From: DAIOEK01 sp963708715
GTDB taxonomy: Bacteria; Chloroflexota; Anaerolineae; Anaerolineales; Anaerolineaceae
Reading direction: 5' to 3'
DNA length: 64,000 nucleotides
NCBI GenBank assembly: GCA_963708715.1
Contig: CAVPSU010000001.1
Span: 248,001 to 312,000, forward strand
Shown here piece by piece: positions 7,807 to 16,604 of the stretch. Under the pieces are notes generated by a model. That model was not told the DNA's origin and did not search any database. It saw only the letters and a program-made list of their open reading frames with translations. Numbering within the stretch: the first letter of the stretch is position 1; each line of letters opens with the position of its first letter. A program made the position numbers and the translations under genes.

Positions 7807-8691
7807 TTATTTAATTTTCCCAACCGCTTTAAGTAACACAAATAACCCAGCTAGAGTATCCAAGCCGGATGTATTTCCCCATGCAAGTAGAGTGGATTCA
7901 ATCTTGTTTAGGGAAGGATTTTCAGAAAGGAACTCATCCAATCCGACAATGATTCGTTCGTCTGCCTGACCCCTGAATGCAAATTCCATGATATTTGCTG
8001 ACACCAGTGTTGTTTTTTCAAATGCGGCAGATAGCAGGTGCTCCAGGAGTAGGTCTATTCCCGGGATTGTCGAAGACACAATGCCGTATCGTACGATTCC
8101 CAATACAATACCGCACAAAAAATCATCTCCGGAAGGCGTCAATCCTCGCCCATACCCTATCACTCGAAGTAAGTGTGCCAACTGTTCTTCCACCGGAGCA
8201 ATTCCAAAATGGTTGAGGATCGGTAGGAAACGGTCTTCCAATGGTTTATCCGCTGAATCCAAGAGATCAGGGTCACCAGCCAATAGTGGAAGGCGATTAA
8301 AAAGACTTTCGTTTTTCTTTAATGCGAGCGACATTAATCGAATCGCGCGGATTACCATTGGATCGATCTTTATATAATTCCGTACCGCCCAGGCATCCGG
8401 TTTCCATATTTTGGCAGGAAGCAAATCAATTTCGATCTCCTGGGAAATCTTGATCCGGTCGAATGTTATTTCTGATCTGGAATCATCCCCCACCATTATT
8501 GGGTTTGCTTGGTTGAGACTGATGGACAAAGGTCCACGAAATTTATCTTGCGATAGAAATATCACACGTTTCGAGGGATGTCTAAAGAAAATTCCTTTGG
8601 ATGTATCACCTAAAATCTGTAATTCACCTGGGTTCTCCCTGAGTTCTTCCACACCCTCGCCAATCCACTCCGCCTGGAAAATTTTTATCAT
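7807..8691 (-). CDS. DUF2877/AllH-like protein
   Basis: A 294-residue protein with the DUF2877 signature GYGRGLTPSGDDFLCGIVLGI near residue 178. The family includes AllH of allantoin breakdown, a subunit linked to oxamate carbamoyltransferase activity, and members often sit beside purine or pyrimidine catabolic genes. Here it is divergent from the molybdenum hydroxylase operon, which fits a role in N-heterocycle catabolism. No AllF/AllG (FdrA-like) partners or carbamate kinase are seen in the window, so the exact reaction cannot be assigned. Confidence 0.7.
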   Translation of the reverse strand: MIKIFQAEWIGEGVEELRENPGELQILGDTSKGIFFRHPSKRVIFLSQDKFRGPLSISLNQANPIMVGDDSRSEITFDRIKISQEIEIDLLPAKIWKPDAWAVRNYIKIDPMVIRAIRLMSLALKKNESLFNRLPLLAGDPDLLDSADKPLEDRFLPILNHFGIAPVEEQLAHLLRVIGYGRGLTPSGDDFLCGIVLGIVRYGIVSSTIPGIDLLLEHLLSAAFEKTTLVSANIMEFAFRGQADERIIVGLDEFLSENPSLNKIESTLLAWGNTSGLDTLAGLFVLLKAVGKIK

Positions 8692-8742
8692 GACTTGATT
8701 AAATCACACATTTTACATTTCGGTTTACTCATATCAGGATGT

Positions 8743-8762
8743 GACAAAAGTCAGGCTTTGTC
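8743..8762. promoter_or_regulatory. Dyad in the allH/hydroxylase divergent region
   Basis: GACAAA (8743-8748) and TTTGTC (8757-8762), separated by 8 bases, form an inverted repeat upstream of the -35 box of the hydroxylase promoter, a suitable place for a regulator. No regulator gene is adjacent. The rest of the 327-base gap (8692-9018) shows the promoter at 8777 and an AT-rich leader of about 200 bases with no convincing gene. Confidence 0.35.
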
Positions 8763-8776
8763 TGACATCTTTATAC

Positions 8777-8805
8777 TTGACCTTTGTTGTCGTAATCAGC
8801 ATAAT
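8777..8805 (+). promoter_or_regulatory. Candidate promoter of the molybdenum hydroxylase operon
   Basis: TTGACC (8777-8782), a 17-bp spacer and CATAAT (8800-8805) match sigma-70 at 5/6 and 5/6. The start near 8812 leaves a leader of about 200 bases before the FAD-subunit gene. Confidence 0.55.
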
Positions 8806-9018
8806 ATATTTACTTTGGTATCGCATTTATTTTTTATACGGAATCTCACCCCAAAAAATAGGCAGGTGATAGTGTTAACGTGCCGTTTTAATGTTTAACG
8901 ATTGAATGACTCTACCAAACAATAGGATGTAACTGGATCATATTCCAGATCGAAACACAAATAGCAACAACATTAACCGAAAAACCAAATCTATTTGAAA
9001 GAGAGGATGTGAACATAT

Positions 9019-9909
9019 ATGATTTCTGCGCATCCAGGGTTACCTGAATTTGATTATGTCAGGCCAGCCACTCTCACGGAAGCCAGCCAATTTCTGGCTA
9101 GCCATGATGGCGAAGCAAGACCATTTTCCGGTGGGACCGACAGTTTCGTCCGAATGCGGGATGGCTTTTTCACCCCCAAATATCTGGTAGATATCAAAGC
9201 ATTGGAAGGTGCTTCAATCCTGAGCTTTGACCCTCAGATGGGTATTACGATCGGGGCAGCTGTCCCAATGAATCGAGTAGCCGCCCTACCTGAGGCGAAT
9301 AAATACTATCCGATCCTGGTCGAAGCCGTCAAATCTGTGGCGAGCTATCAGCTTCGCAACCGTGCAACTATTGTTGGTAATATCTGCAATGCATCCCCAG
9401 CAGGTGATACCATCGGTGCAACGCTGGTGTATAACGGTATCTTACATGTCCATGGTTTGGATGGTGAAAGATCCATCCCAGTCCGGGAATTCTTTACAGG
9501 TCCCGGAAAAAATGTCCTCAAACCAGGTGATATCGTTCTTTCAATTACCCTTCCAATTCCACCGACGAAGCATGCAGGAAAATACCTAAAGTTAGGTCGT
9601 AACCGATTGAGTGACCTTGCCATCGTCGGAGTAACCGTCATGGGTGCAAAGGACACAGCCACAAAATCTGGTTACCGATTCTCGATCGCAGTTGCTTCTG
9701 TTGCTCCAACCCCTGCCGTCCTCTTGAAGGCAGAAGAAGTTTTGGCGGAGAAAAAGCTTACATCTGAAACGATCATTGAAGCTGCTCAGGCTGCTATGGA
9801 TAGTGTCAAACCCATAGATGACGTCCGAGGAAGCGCGACATACCGCCGTTATATGGTCCGAAACCTGGTAAAACGGGCTCTCGAAGAGACAGCCCAGCAA
9901 TTGGGTTGA
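9019..9909 (+). CDS. Molybdenum hydroxylase FAD-binding subunit
   Basis: This 296-residue protein is the medium subunit of a xanthine dehydrogenase/CO dehydrogenase-type enzyme and passes electrons from the Fe-S subunit to FAD. FAD-binding signatures are FSGGTDSFVRMRDG near residue 36, SYQLRNRATIVGNICNASPAGD near 110-130 and LKLGRNRLSDLAIVG near 192. It lacks the extra cysteine loop that carries a [4Fe-4S] cluster in 4-hydroxybenzoyl-CoA reductase. It begins an operon of FAD, Fe-S and Mo subunits in that order. The substrate is not fixed by sequence. Confidence 0.88.
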   Translation: MISAHPGLPEFDYVRPATLTEASQFLASHDGEARPFSGGTDSFVRMRDGFFTPKYLVDIKALEGASILSFDPQMGITIGAAVPMNRVAALPEANKYYPILVEAVKSVASYQLRNRATIVGNICNASPAGDTIGATLVYNGILHVHGLDGERSIPVREFFTGPGKNVLKPGDIVLSITLPIPPTKHAGKYLKLGRNRLSDLAIVGVTVMGAKDTATKSGYRFSIAVASVAPTPAVLLKAEEVLAEKKLTSETIIEAAQAAMDSVKPIDDVRGSATYRRYMVRNLVKRALEETAQQLG

Positions 9910-9942
9910 TCAGACCGAACTCAATAAGTATCGGAGGATAAT

Positions 9943-10410
9943 ATGGGTTTTCATCAAATTACATGTACGGTCAATGGGTCATTGGAGACGGTAACTGTCC
10001 CATCCAATATGACTCTTTTGACGATGTTACGAGAAAAGCTGGCATTGACTGGAACAAAGAATGGTTGTACCGCAGGTGAATGTGGCGCATGCACTGTTTT
10101 GCTGAATGGCGAGCCACTGAATAGCTGCATGATGCTTGCTGTTGAAGCCGATGGTCAGGATATCCTTACCGTGGAAGGTCTTGCCAAGGATGGTCAACTG
10201 GATATTGTCCAACAGACGATCATTGAAAAAGGCGGTGTCCAATGTGGTTTCTGCACACCCGGCATGCTCATCTCTGCCCATGCGTTACTGAACCGCAATC
10301 CCCACCCCAGTGAACAAGATGTCGTGGAAGCGCTGGTTGGAAATTTATGCCGCTGCACTGGATACTCTCGAATTATTGAATCCGTTCAAGCAGCTGCTGA
10401 GCGGTCATAA
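9943..10410 (+). CDS. Molybdenum hydroxylase [2Fe-2S] subunit
   Basis: This 155-residue small subunit has two [2Fe-2S] sites. The plant-type ferredoxin half has CTAGECGACTVLLNGEPLNSC and the C-terminal helical half has CGFCTPGM and LCRCTGY. It relays electrons between the molybdenum centre and FAD. Length and motifs are typical of XdhC/CoxS/HcrC-type subunits. It lies 33 bases after the FAD subunit and 33 bases before the Mo subunit, in one operon. Confidence 0.92.
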   Translation: MGFHQITCTVNGSLETVTVPSNMTLLTMLREKLALTGTKNGCTAGECGACTVLLNGEPLNSCMMLAVEADGQDILTVEGLAKDGQLDIVQQTIIEKGGVQCGFCTPGMLISAHALLNRNPHPSEQDVVEALVGNLCRCTGYSRIIESVQAAAERS

Positions 10411-10443
10411 TGCCAAATCCGACCAAAGAATAGGAGACTGCAT

Positions 10444-12801
10444 ATGGCTCAAGCTGAAACTAAACTCGGTACGTTAAATCCTGTCGGTAAGAGTGTTCGC
10501 CGATTAGATGTCCTGGAAAAAGTTACTGGTAGTGCTCAGTACACAGACGATATCCCGTTTGGGAATGGTTTACTTTTTGGACGGGTGAAACGAAGCCCGG
10601 TTCCCCATGGGATCATCAAGAAAATCGATATATCCAAGGCAAAAGCCTTACCCGGTGTTAAAGTCGTAGTAACAGGGGAAGATTTTCCGAACCTGGTTGG
10701 TCTTTACCTCAAAGATAAATTGATCTTCGCCCGCGACCGGGTACGTTTTGTTGGTGAAGCAATCGCTGCAGTTGCTGCGGTTTCTGAGGAGATCGCAGAA
10801 AAGGCGGTTGATCTGATCGAAGTGGAAATCGAGCCATTGCCAGCCGTATTTGATGCTGAATTCGGCGCCTCGAAAGATGCTCCGATACTCCATCCGGATC
10901 TCGGAAATTATGAGTGTCCTAACTTTATTTTCCCGATACCCGGAACCAACATTTCCAACCATTTCAAGATCCGTAAAGGAGATACAGACACTGCCTTTAC
11001 AAAATGCACAACGATTGTCGAGAAGAAATTCCGCATTCCCCATGTTCAACACGTTCCGATTGAACCTCATATTGCCGTGGCACAGGTGGAACCAGATGGT
11101 GATGTTACAGTGTGGGCATCTTCCCAGTCACCTTTCTCTCAACGCAGTTCATTCGCCAAAGCATTAGACGTATCAGAAAGTAAGATCCGGGTAATAGCCG
11201 GGTATGTAGGTGGCGGATTTGGCTGCAAAGCCGGCGTGACCATGGAAAATGTTGCGGTTGCACTAGCTTCCAAAGCTGGAGGACGTCCTGTTAAAGTGCG
11301 CCTTACCCGTGAAGAAGAATTCTTCACCAACTTTGTCCGGCAAGGCTTGATCATAAAGCTGAAAATCGGCTGTGACGGTGAGGGTAATGTGCTCGCCATG
11401 GAAAACACCCAATATTGGGATGGCGGTGCTTCGACCGAATATGGCGTTAATATCACCCGAGCCGGTGGATACAATTCATCTGGACCATTCGACATTCCCA
11501 ACGTAAAAACCGACGCTTTGTGTGTTTATACCAACCATCCTATCGGTGGTGCTTATCGCGGATTCGGTATGTCCGAATTACACGCTGGGATCATCCAGAC
11601 GATGGATATGCTGGCGGAAAAGATCGGCATGGATAAGGTGGAATTCCTCAAGCGAAATGCCATCCAGGGTGGCGACCTAAATGTGACTGGGATGAAGATG
11701 CACCCGGTTGGATTACAGGATTGCATCGATCGGGTCGCCAAAGAACTTCATTGGGGCGAAAAGTCTGAAGCCAGCTCACCCACAAAGAAACGCGGCAAAG
11801 GAATTGGTATTGTCTGGAAAGCACCATCCATGCCCCCCAATGCCGGCTCCTCCGCCGAAGTTCGTTTGAACGAAGACGGTTCGGTGACTGTCTCAGTCGG
11901 TGGTCAGGAAATTGGTCAGGGTACTTTTACAGTTATGGCACAGATCGCTGCTGAAGCGCTCGGTGTAGCATATGAGATGGTGAAAATTGAAGGACCTGTG
12001 GATACCCGCTACAGTCCTTACGAATGGCAAACTGTTGCCAGTCGATTGACCTGGAGTATGGGTAATGCTGTCCGTCGCGCCGCAGAAGACGCCAGAAAGA
12101 ATGTATTAGAGATGGTGGGAGAAGCCTGGAATGAAAATCCTGCCGATCTTGAAATTAAAGGTGGCGTAGTTATCTCCTTGAAATCGGAAAATACCGTTCC
12201 CCTTAAAGATATCGTCGTCTATGGCATCCCGCGGAAGGATGATAAAGGTTGGATCGGTGGACCTGTCTTAGGTCGAGGCAGCTTCATGCCCACCTATGTC
12301 ACCGGGCTCGACAAAGATTCCGGACAGGGAGAACGAGCGGTCGTCCACTATACCACCGGTTGCCAGGGGATTGATCTGGAGATCGATACCGAAACGGGCA
12401 AGATTGAAATATTAAAGGCAGTATCTGTCTTTGATGTGGGCAAAGCAATCAATCCTGATCTGGTCAAGGCACAGATCGAGGGTGGTTTCATTCAGGGTAT
12501 GAGTTCAGCCATCTTTGAAGAGATGAAACTGGTCAACGGCGTGATGAAGAATCCGAGCTTTGTGGATTATCGTATTGCAACCACAGCCGATCTCCCCAAA
12601 GAGAATATTGCGCTCTTCGTTGAAACCGCTCAGGATGATGGTCCCTGGGGGGCGCGCGGAATTGGAGAGCACCCGATGACACCCACGATCGGCGTCCTTG
12701 CGAATGCCATCTATGACGCAGTAGGAGTCAGGGTTATGAATCCACCCCTCAGTGCGGAAAAGATCTATTTAGCAATGTTGGAAGCAGGGAAAATTCAATA
12801 G
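10444..12801 (+). CDS. Molybdenum hydroxylase large (Mo-cofactor) subunit
   Basis: This 785-residue catalytic subunit of the xanthine oxidase family hydroxylates a carbon of a heterocycle or aldehyde using water. Visible signatures are VGGGFGCK and AYRGFGMSEL (cofactor and substrate pocket), GGQEIGQGTF, and the catalytic Glu742 in WGARGIGEHPMTP. Sequence alone does not separate xanthine, nicotinate, purine or other substrates. The absence of the HcrB-type [4Fe-4S] loop in the FAD subunit argues against 4-hydroxybenzoyl-CoA reductase. It is followed by a decarboxylase, which suggests a complete catabolic route. Confidence 0.9.
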   Translation: MAQAETKLGTLNPVGKSVRRLDVLEKVTGSAQYTDDIPFGNGLLFGRVKRSPVPHGIIKKIDISKAKALPGVKVVVTGEDFPNLVGLYLKDKLIFARDRVRFVGEAIAAVAAVSEEIAEKAVDLIEVEIEPLPAVFDAEFGASKDAPILHPDLGNYECPNFIFPIPGTNISNHFKIRKGDTDTAFTKCTTIVEKKFRIPHVQHVPIEPHIAVAQVEPDGDVTVWASSQSPFSQRSSFAKALDVSESKIRVIAGYVGGGFGCKAGVTMENVAVALASKAGGRPVKVRLTREEEFFTNFVRQGLIIKLKIGCDGEGNVLAMENTQYWDGGASTEYGVNITRAGGYNSSGPFDIPNVKTDALCVYTNHPIGGAYRGFGMSELHAGIIQTMDMLAEKIGMDKVEFLKRNAIQGGDLNVTGMKMHPVGLQDCIDRVAKELHWGEKSEASSPTKKRGKGIGIVWKAPSMPPNAGSSAEVRLNEDGSVTVSVGGQEIGQGTFTVMAQIAAEALGVAYEMVKIEGPVDTRYSPYEWQTVASRLTWSMGNAVRRAAEDARKNVLEMVGEAWNENPADLEIKGGVVISLKSENTVPLKDIVVYGIPRKDDKGWIGGPVLGRGSFMPTYVTGLDKDSGQGERAVVHYTTGCQGIDLEIDTETGKIEILKAVSVFDVGKAINPDLVKAQIEGGFIQGMSSAIFEEMKLVNGVMKNPSFVDYRIATTADLPKENIALFVETAQDDGPWGARGIGEHPMTPTIGVLANAIYDAVGVRVMNPPLSAEKIYLAMLEAGKIQ

Positions 12802-12813
12802 GAACAATATCAG

Positions 12814-12835
12814 TGTACCGGTGAGAGCCGGTACA
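12814..12835 (+). other. Intercistronic hairpin after the Mo subunit
   Basis: TGTACCGG (12814-12821) pairs with CCGGTACA (12828-12835) around a 6-base loop. Only a weak T tract follows, so this is either a leaky terminator or an mRNA-processing or stability element between the hydroxylase genes and the decarboxylase genes. A small palindrome, ATGATGCATCAT, lies at 12844-12855. Confidence 0.5.
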
Positions 12836-12953
12836 TTGATTGTATGATGCATCATATGACAATCATAAGATGCTATCTGAAAAGTATCACTTGTTATGTC
12901 TGACAACCAAAGATAGACTATAAATATACCCATTTTTTATGGAGGTTCTTTAT

Positions 12954-14510
12954 ATGGGATCATCTGCAGAAGATATGATCAATCAGCTTAAGGAAATGCG
13001 CCAAAAAGCATCTGAAGGTGGTGGTCAAAATCGTATTGACGCCCAGCATGCCAAAGGCAAAATGACTGCTCGCGAGAGAATTAGCCTTCTCATAGATGAA
13101 GGCTCTTTCCAAGAAATAGAACCATTCATGACACATCGCCATCACGATTTCGGTCTGGACAAGGACCGATATCCCGGAGACGGAGTAGTTGCTGGTTTTG
13201 GAAAAGTAGATGGTCGCCGGGTATGCGTATACGCCCAGGATTTCACCGTTATCGGTGGATCTTTTGGTGAAGTTGCCGGTAAAAAAATCGCCAAAGTGAT
13301 GGACCTCGCCATGAGCGCTGGAGTTCCGGTCATTGGCATTAATGATGGCGGTGGGGCACGAATCCAGGAAGGGATTTGGAGCCTGGAAGCATACGGTGAA
13401 GTATTTTATCGAAACACCCAGGCTAGCGGATTAATTCCCCAGATCAGCATGATCATGGGTCCTTGCGCCGGTGGTGCGGTCTATTCACCAGCCATTCAGG
13501 ATTTCATCATTATGGTCCGCGGAATGGGAAATATGTACATCACGGGTCCTGAAGTTATCAAAGCTGTTACTGGTGAAGCGATTGACAGCGAGATCCTTGG
13601 CGGCGCGGACACACATAACACCATCAGCGGTGTTGCGCACTTTGCTGCGACCGATGAAAAAGATGCTGTCGCCACGGTAAAGAAAATCCTTTCCTATATC
13701 CCATCCAATAACGCAGAACCCGGTCCTATGGCGGTATCCAGCGATGATCCCTGGCGGGCTGATAAAGCACTTGACACACTCATCCCAGCAGACCCCTCAG
13801 CATCTTATGATATGCGCGATGTGGTTCATAGCGTATTTGACCTAGGTTCCTTCTTCGAAGTAGCTGCTGGATACGCACTAAATGCGATCGTGGGTTTCGC
13901 CCGTTTGCAGGGACAACCAGTTGGTGTTGTTGGTCAGCAGCCGGCAGTAATGGCGGGATGCATTGATATCAACGCATCCGACAAGATCGCCCGTTTTGTT
14001 CGTTTCTGCGATGCATTCAACCTACCCATTATTACTTTCAGCGATTCTCCCGGTTTCCTGCCAGGCGTTTCCCAGGAACACGGCGGGATCATCCGTCATG
14101 GTGCGAAAATCCTCTATGCGTATTCGGAAGCTTCCGTGCCCAAACTTACCGTCATCACCCGCAAGGGTTATGGTGGTGCAATGATCGTCATGGGTTCCAA
14201 ATACTTGCGCGCAGATTTCGTTTATTCCTGGCCCTCCGCTGAAATCGCGGTCATGGGTGCCGATGGCGCTGTGAACATTCTTTATCGTAAGGAATTGAAA
14301 GAAAGCCAGGATCCACAAGAAGCACGTGCCCAGCTGGTTCAGGAATACAAAGATAAATTCTCCAATCCTTACGCCGCTGCTGCTGCGGGTCACATTGATG
14401 ACGTGATACTACCGTCTGAAACCCGTCAGCGTCTGATTGCCTCCCTTGAATTATTGAAGGATAAGCAAACCAGCCTTCCTGCCAAAAAACACGGCAGCAT
14501 ACCGCTCTAG
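12954..14510 (+). CDS. mmdA: Na+-translocating carboxyl-CoA decarboxylase, carboxyltransferase (alpha) subunit
   Basis: A 518-residue biotin-dependent carboxyltransferase of the methylmalonyl-CoA decarboxylase alpha/propionyl-CoA carboxylase beta family. It moves the carboxyl group from an acyl-CoA to biotin. Signatures are GKMTARERISLLIDEGSF near the start, GINDGGGARIQEG in the N-terminal crotonase fold and VITRKGYGGAMIVMGSK in the C-terminal one. An upstream in-frame ATG at 12939 is unlikely to be the start, because the GGAGG at 12941-12945 overlaps it and is spaced for the ATG at 12954. With the next three genes it gives the complete mmdA-D-C-B set, so methylmalonyl-CoA is the best guess for substrate; glutaconyl-CoA or another acyl-CoA remains possible. 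Confidence 0.88.
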   Translation: MGSSAEDMINQLKEMRQKASEGGGQNRIDAQHAKGKMTARERISLLIDEGSFQEIEPFMTHRHHDFGLDKDRYPGDGVVAGFGKVDGRRVCVYAQDFTVIGGSFGEVAGKKIAKVMDLAMSAGVPVIGINDGGGARIQEGIWSLEAYGEVFYRNTQASGLIPQISMIMGPCAGGAVYSPAIQDFIIMVRGMGNMYITGPEVIKAVTGEAIDSEILGGADTHNTISGVAHFAATDEKDAVATVKKILSYIPSNNAEPGPMAVSSDDPWRADKALDTLIPADPSASYDMRDVVHSVFDLGSFFEVAAGYALNAIVGFARLQGQPVGVVGQQPAVMAGCIDINASDKIARFVRFCDAFNLPIITFSDSPGFLPGVSQEHGGIIRHGAKILYAYSEASVPKLTVITRKGYGGAMIVMGSKYLRADFVYSWPSAEIAVMGADGAVNILYRKELKESQDPQEARAQLVQEYKDKFSNPYAAAAAGHIDDVILPSETRQRLIASLELLKDKQTSLPAKKHGSIPL

Positions 14511-14557
14511 TTCGTGAGCTGAAAATAAGGATAAGTCATTGATATGGAGGTGGAATC

Positions 14558-14923
14558 TTGAGTGAAAATTTTGCAGCTGGTCTATCTATTTCAATCTCTG
14601 GGATTTTGATCACCTTCCTTGCGTTGGGTATCTTCATTCTGGTTATGGTTCTCTTGCAGAGACTTTTTCCAAGCAAAGAGGCTGCCGCTTCTTCAGAACA
14701 AGCCATCATCATGATAGAGGAGCAGCCGGTCCTGTTGGAGAAAGTGGAGGAAGAAGATGAGGACCTACCCGTCATCTTCGCCACTGCCATAAGTCATTTC
14801 CGGAGCAAAGCACAAAGCTCCCTGGGTACTTCACTGATGGACGGGAAGTCAGGCTGGTGGGCTTCAAATAGGATGAATGCGCAGCAAGGTCTTGGAATTC
14901 GAATCAAGAGGAGTGGGAAGTAA
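14558..14923 (+). CDS. mmdD: Decarboxylase small membrane subunit (OadG/MmdD-like)
   Basis: A 121-residue protein with one N-terminal membrane helix (about residues 10-32, LSISISGILITFLALGIFIL) and a charged, acidic tail. This matches the OadG/MmdD subunits that hold the membrane beta subunit and the carboxyltransferase together. It starts with TTG 7 bases after GGAGG. The stop codon overlaps the next start as TAATG. Small subunits of this kind vary greatly in sequence, so the call rests on topology and position. Confidence 0.75.
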   Translation: MSENFAAGLSISISGILITFLALGIFILVMVLLQRLFPSKEAAASSEQAIIMIEEQPVLLEKVEEEDEDLPVIFATAISHFRSKAQSSLGTSLMDGKSGWWASNRMNAQQGLGIRIKRSGK

Positions 14924-15369
14924 TGAAAGAAATCAAAATCAATTTCAATGGTAAAAAGTACGATGTGAAAGTAGGCGACGCCACCTCTTCACCCGTGGAA
15001 ATCATTGTCAACGGAAAATCATATCAGGTGGAATTTGAAGCTGAATCTTCTGGTCCTGTCGCTTCAGCGAAAATGGTCGCGCCAGCAGCACCGGTGGTAG
15101 TTTCCGCCCCTGTGATGGCAGCCCCCACCCAAGCAGCAGCGTCTGCCCCTGCTGGTGGTGTTGGCGTGCGTGCACCCATGCCCGGGACGATCGTTCAGGT
15201 TAATGTCCAAGCCGGAGATAAAGTCACCCGTGGTCAGCAACTCGTTTCCCTGGAAGCGATGAAAATGAAAAATGCCATCCGCGCCCCACAAGATGCAGTG
15301 GTCAAAGCTGTTCATGTAGGGGAAGGTCAAAAAGTACAGTATAACGACATGCTAGTATCCTTCGAATGA
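14923..15369 (+). CDS. mmdC: Biotin carboxyl carrier subunit of the decarboxylase
   Basis: A 148-residue protein with an N-terminal beta-rich segment (about 1-42), a flexible Ala/Pro-rich linker (about 44-80) and a C-terminal biotinyl domain. The biotinylated residue is Lys114 in LEAMKMKNAI. It swings the carboxyl group from the carboxyltransferase to the membrane beta subunit. It is translationally coupled to both neighbours: TAATG on the left, and a start 7 bases after its stop on the right. Confidence 0.93.
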   Translation: MKEIKINFNGKKYDVKVGDATSSPVEIIVNGKSYQVEFEAESSGPVASAKMVAPAAPVVVSAPVMAAPTQAAASAPAGGVGVRAPMPGTIVQVNVQAGDKVTRGQQLVSLEAMKMKNAIRAPQDAVVKAVHVGEGQKVQYNDMLVSFE

Positions 15370-15376
15370 GGTGAGT

Positions 15377-16501
15377 ATGGATTTCTCTAATCTGTCAGTC
15401 CTGCTATCCGCACCTCTACAACTCACCTGGCAAAACGGGGTGATGATGGTATTGGGTGGCATCCTAATCTATCTGGCGATCGCCAAGGATTATGAACCTG
15501 TCCTTCTGTTGCCGATCGGATTTGGTGCAATTCTAACCAACCTGCCCCTGACCGGAATTACTGGTCCGGACGGTATGCTGGGCATTCTCTATAAAGTAGG
15601 TATCCAAACCGAATTATTCCCGTTATTTGTCTTTATCGGTATAGGAGCCATGACCGACTTTGGTCCGCTTCTCGAAAATCCGAAGATGGCTCTTTTAGGA
15701 GCCGCGGGGCAGTTGGGTATTTTTGGAACACTGCTTGTTGCGCTCCTCCTCGGTTTTACCCTGAAGGAGGCGGCTTCCATCGGAATCATCGGCGCGATAG
15801 ATGGTCCTACCGCTATCTATGTCTCTTCGAAATTGGCACCACATCTATTGGGTCCAATTACGGTATGCGCTTATAGCTATATGTCTCTGGTACCGATCAT
15901 TCAACCACCCATCATGAGGTTGATGACTACCATGGAAGAACGAACCGTCAGGATGCCTTATTCCAAGAAACCGGTGTCCCGCCTGGTTCGTGTTCTTTTC
16001 CCGATTGTCATAACAATTGTGGTATCCCTCATTGCCCCCAAAGCTTCACCATTGATCGCCGCGCTTATGTTCGGTAACCTGGTTCGCGAAGCATTGGTGG
16101 TTGACCGTTTGAATGATGCTGCACAGAATGAGCTTTCAAACTTGACCACACTCTTCCTTGGAATCACCATCGGAAGCACTATGAACGGAGTTGACTTCTT
16201 AAAACCTCAGACCCTCTATATTATGGTACTCGGACTCGGTGCTTTCGTTTTGGATACAGCTGGCGGCTTGTTGATGGGCAAATTGATGTACGTCCTTTCC
16301 GGTAAGAAATTCAATCCATTGATCGGTGCTTCTGGAATTAGCGCTTTCCCGATGTCAGCTCGAATTATCCAGCGGTTTGCGAATGAATACGATTTCGAAA
16401 ACTTCATTCTGATGCATGCTATGGGATCCAATGCTGCCGGTCAACTGGCAAGTGTTGTTGCAGGTGGTGTTGTCCTTGCATTACTTTCGGGTACGATTTA
16501 G
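15377..16501 (+). CDS. mmdB: Na+-pumping decarboxylase beta subunit
   Basis: A 374-residue membrane protein of the OadB/MmdB/GcdB family, which decarboxylates carboxybiotin and exports Na+. It has about ten hydrophobic segments and the family motifs LLPIGFGAILTNLPL, GIIGAIDGPTAIYVSSKLAP (with the Na+-site Asp) and SAFPMSARIIQ. The ATG at 15377 is preferred over the GTG at 15371 because AGGTGA (15369-15374) is placed correctly for it. The subunit makes acyl-CoA decarboxylation an energy-conserving step, typical of anaerobes with small free-energy changes. Confidence 0.92.
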   Translation: MDFSNLSVLLSAPLQLTWQNGVMMVLGGILIYLAIAKDYEPVLLLPIGFGAILTNLPLTGITGPDGMLGILYKVGIQTELFPLFVFIGIGAMTDFGPLLENPKMALLGAAGQLGIFGTLLVALLLGFTLKEAASIGIIGAIDGPTAIYVSSKLAPHLLGPITVCAYSYMSLVPIIQPPIMRLMTTMEERTVRMPYSKKPVSRLVRVLFPIVITIVVSLIAPKASPLIAALMFGNLVREALVVDRLNDAAQNELSNLTTLFLGITIGSTMNGVDFLKPQTLYIMVLGLGAFVLDTAGGLLMGKLMYVLSGKKFNPLIGASGISAFPMSARIIQRFANEYDFENFILMHAMGSNAAGQLASVVAGGVVLALLSGTI

Positions 16502-16509
16502 TCTGGGAA

Positions 16510-16546
16510 TTATCGGATCGGAATAGTAAAATATTCCTTCCGATAA
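16510..16546 (+). other. Imperfect hairpin after mmdB
   Basis: TTATCGGA and GGAATA on the left side pair with TATTCC and TCCGATAA on the right, with a small internal mismatch. There is no T run. It probably marks an mRNA processing or attenuation point between the decarboxylase and the cyclase gene. Confidence 0.4.
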
Positions 16547-16604
16547 CAAGAATAAGATCAGGTAGCATCCAAATAGTATTACTCAATACAAAAGGAGAAA
16601 AACC

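Noticed and set aside
8695..8898. A 67-codon plus-strand frame in the hydroxylase leader
   Set aside because: No ribosome site, Cys/His/Leu-rich low-quality protein, and it spans the candidate promoter.
10444..12801. Assignment as 4-hydroxybenzoyl-CoA reductase alpha subunit
   Set aside because: The FAD subunit lacks the cysteine-rich [4Fe-4S] insertion that marks that enzyme, and no benzoyl-CoA genes are nearby.
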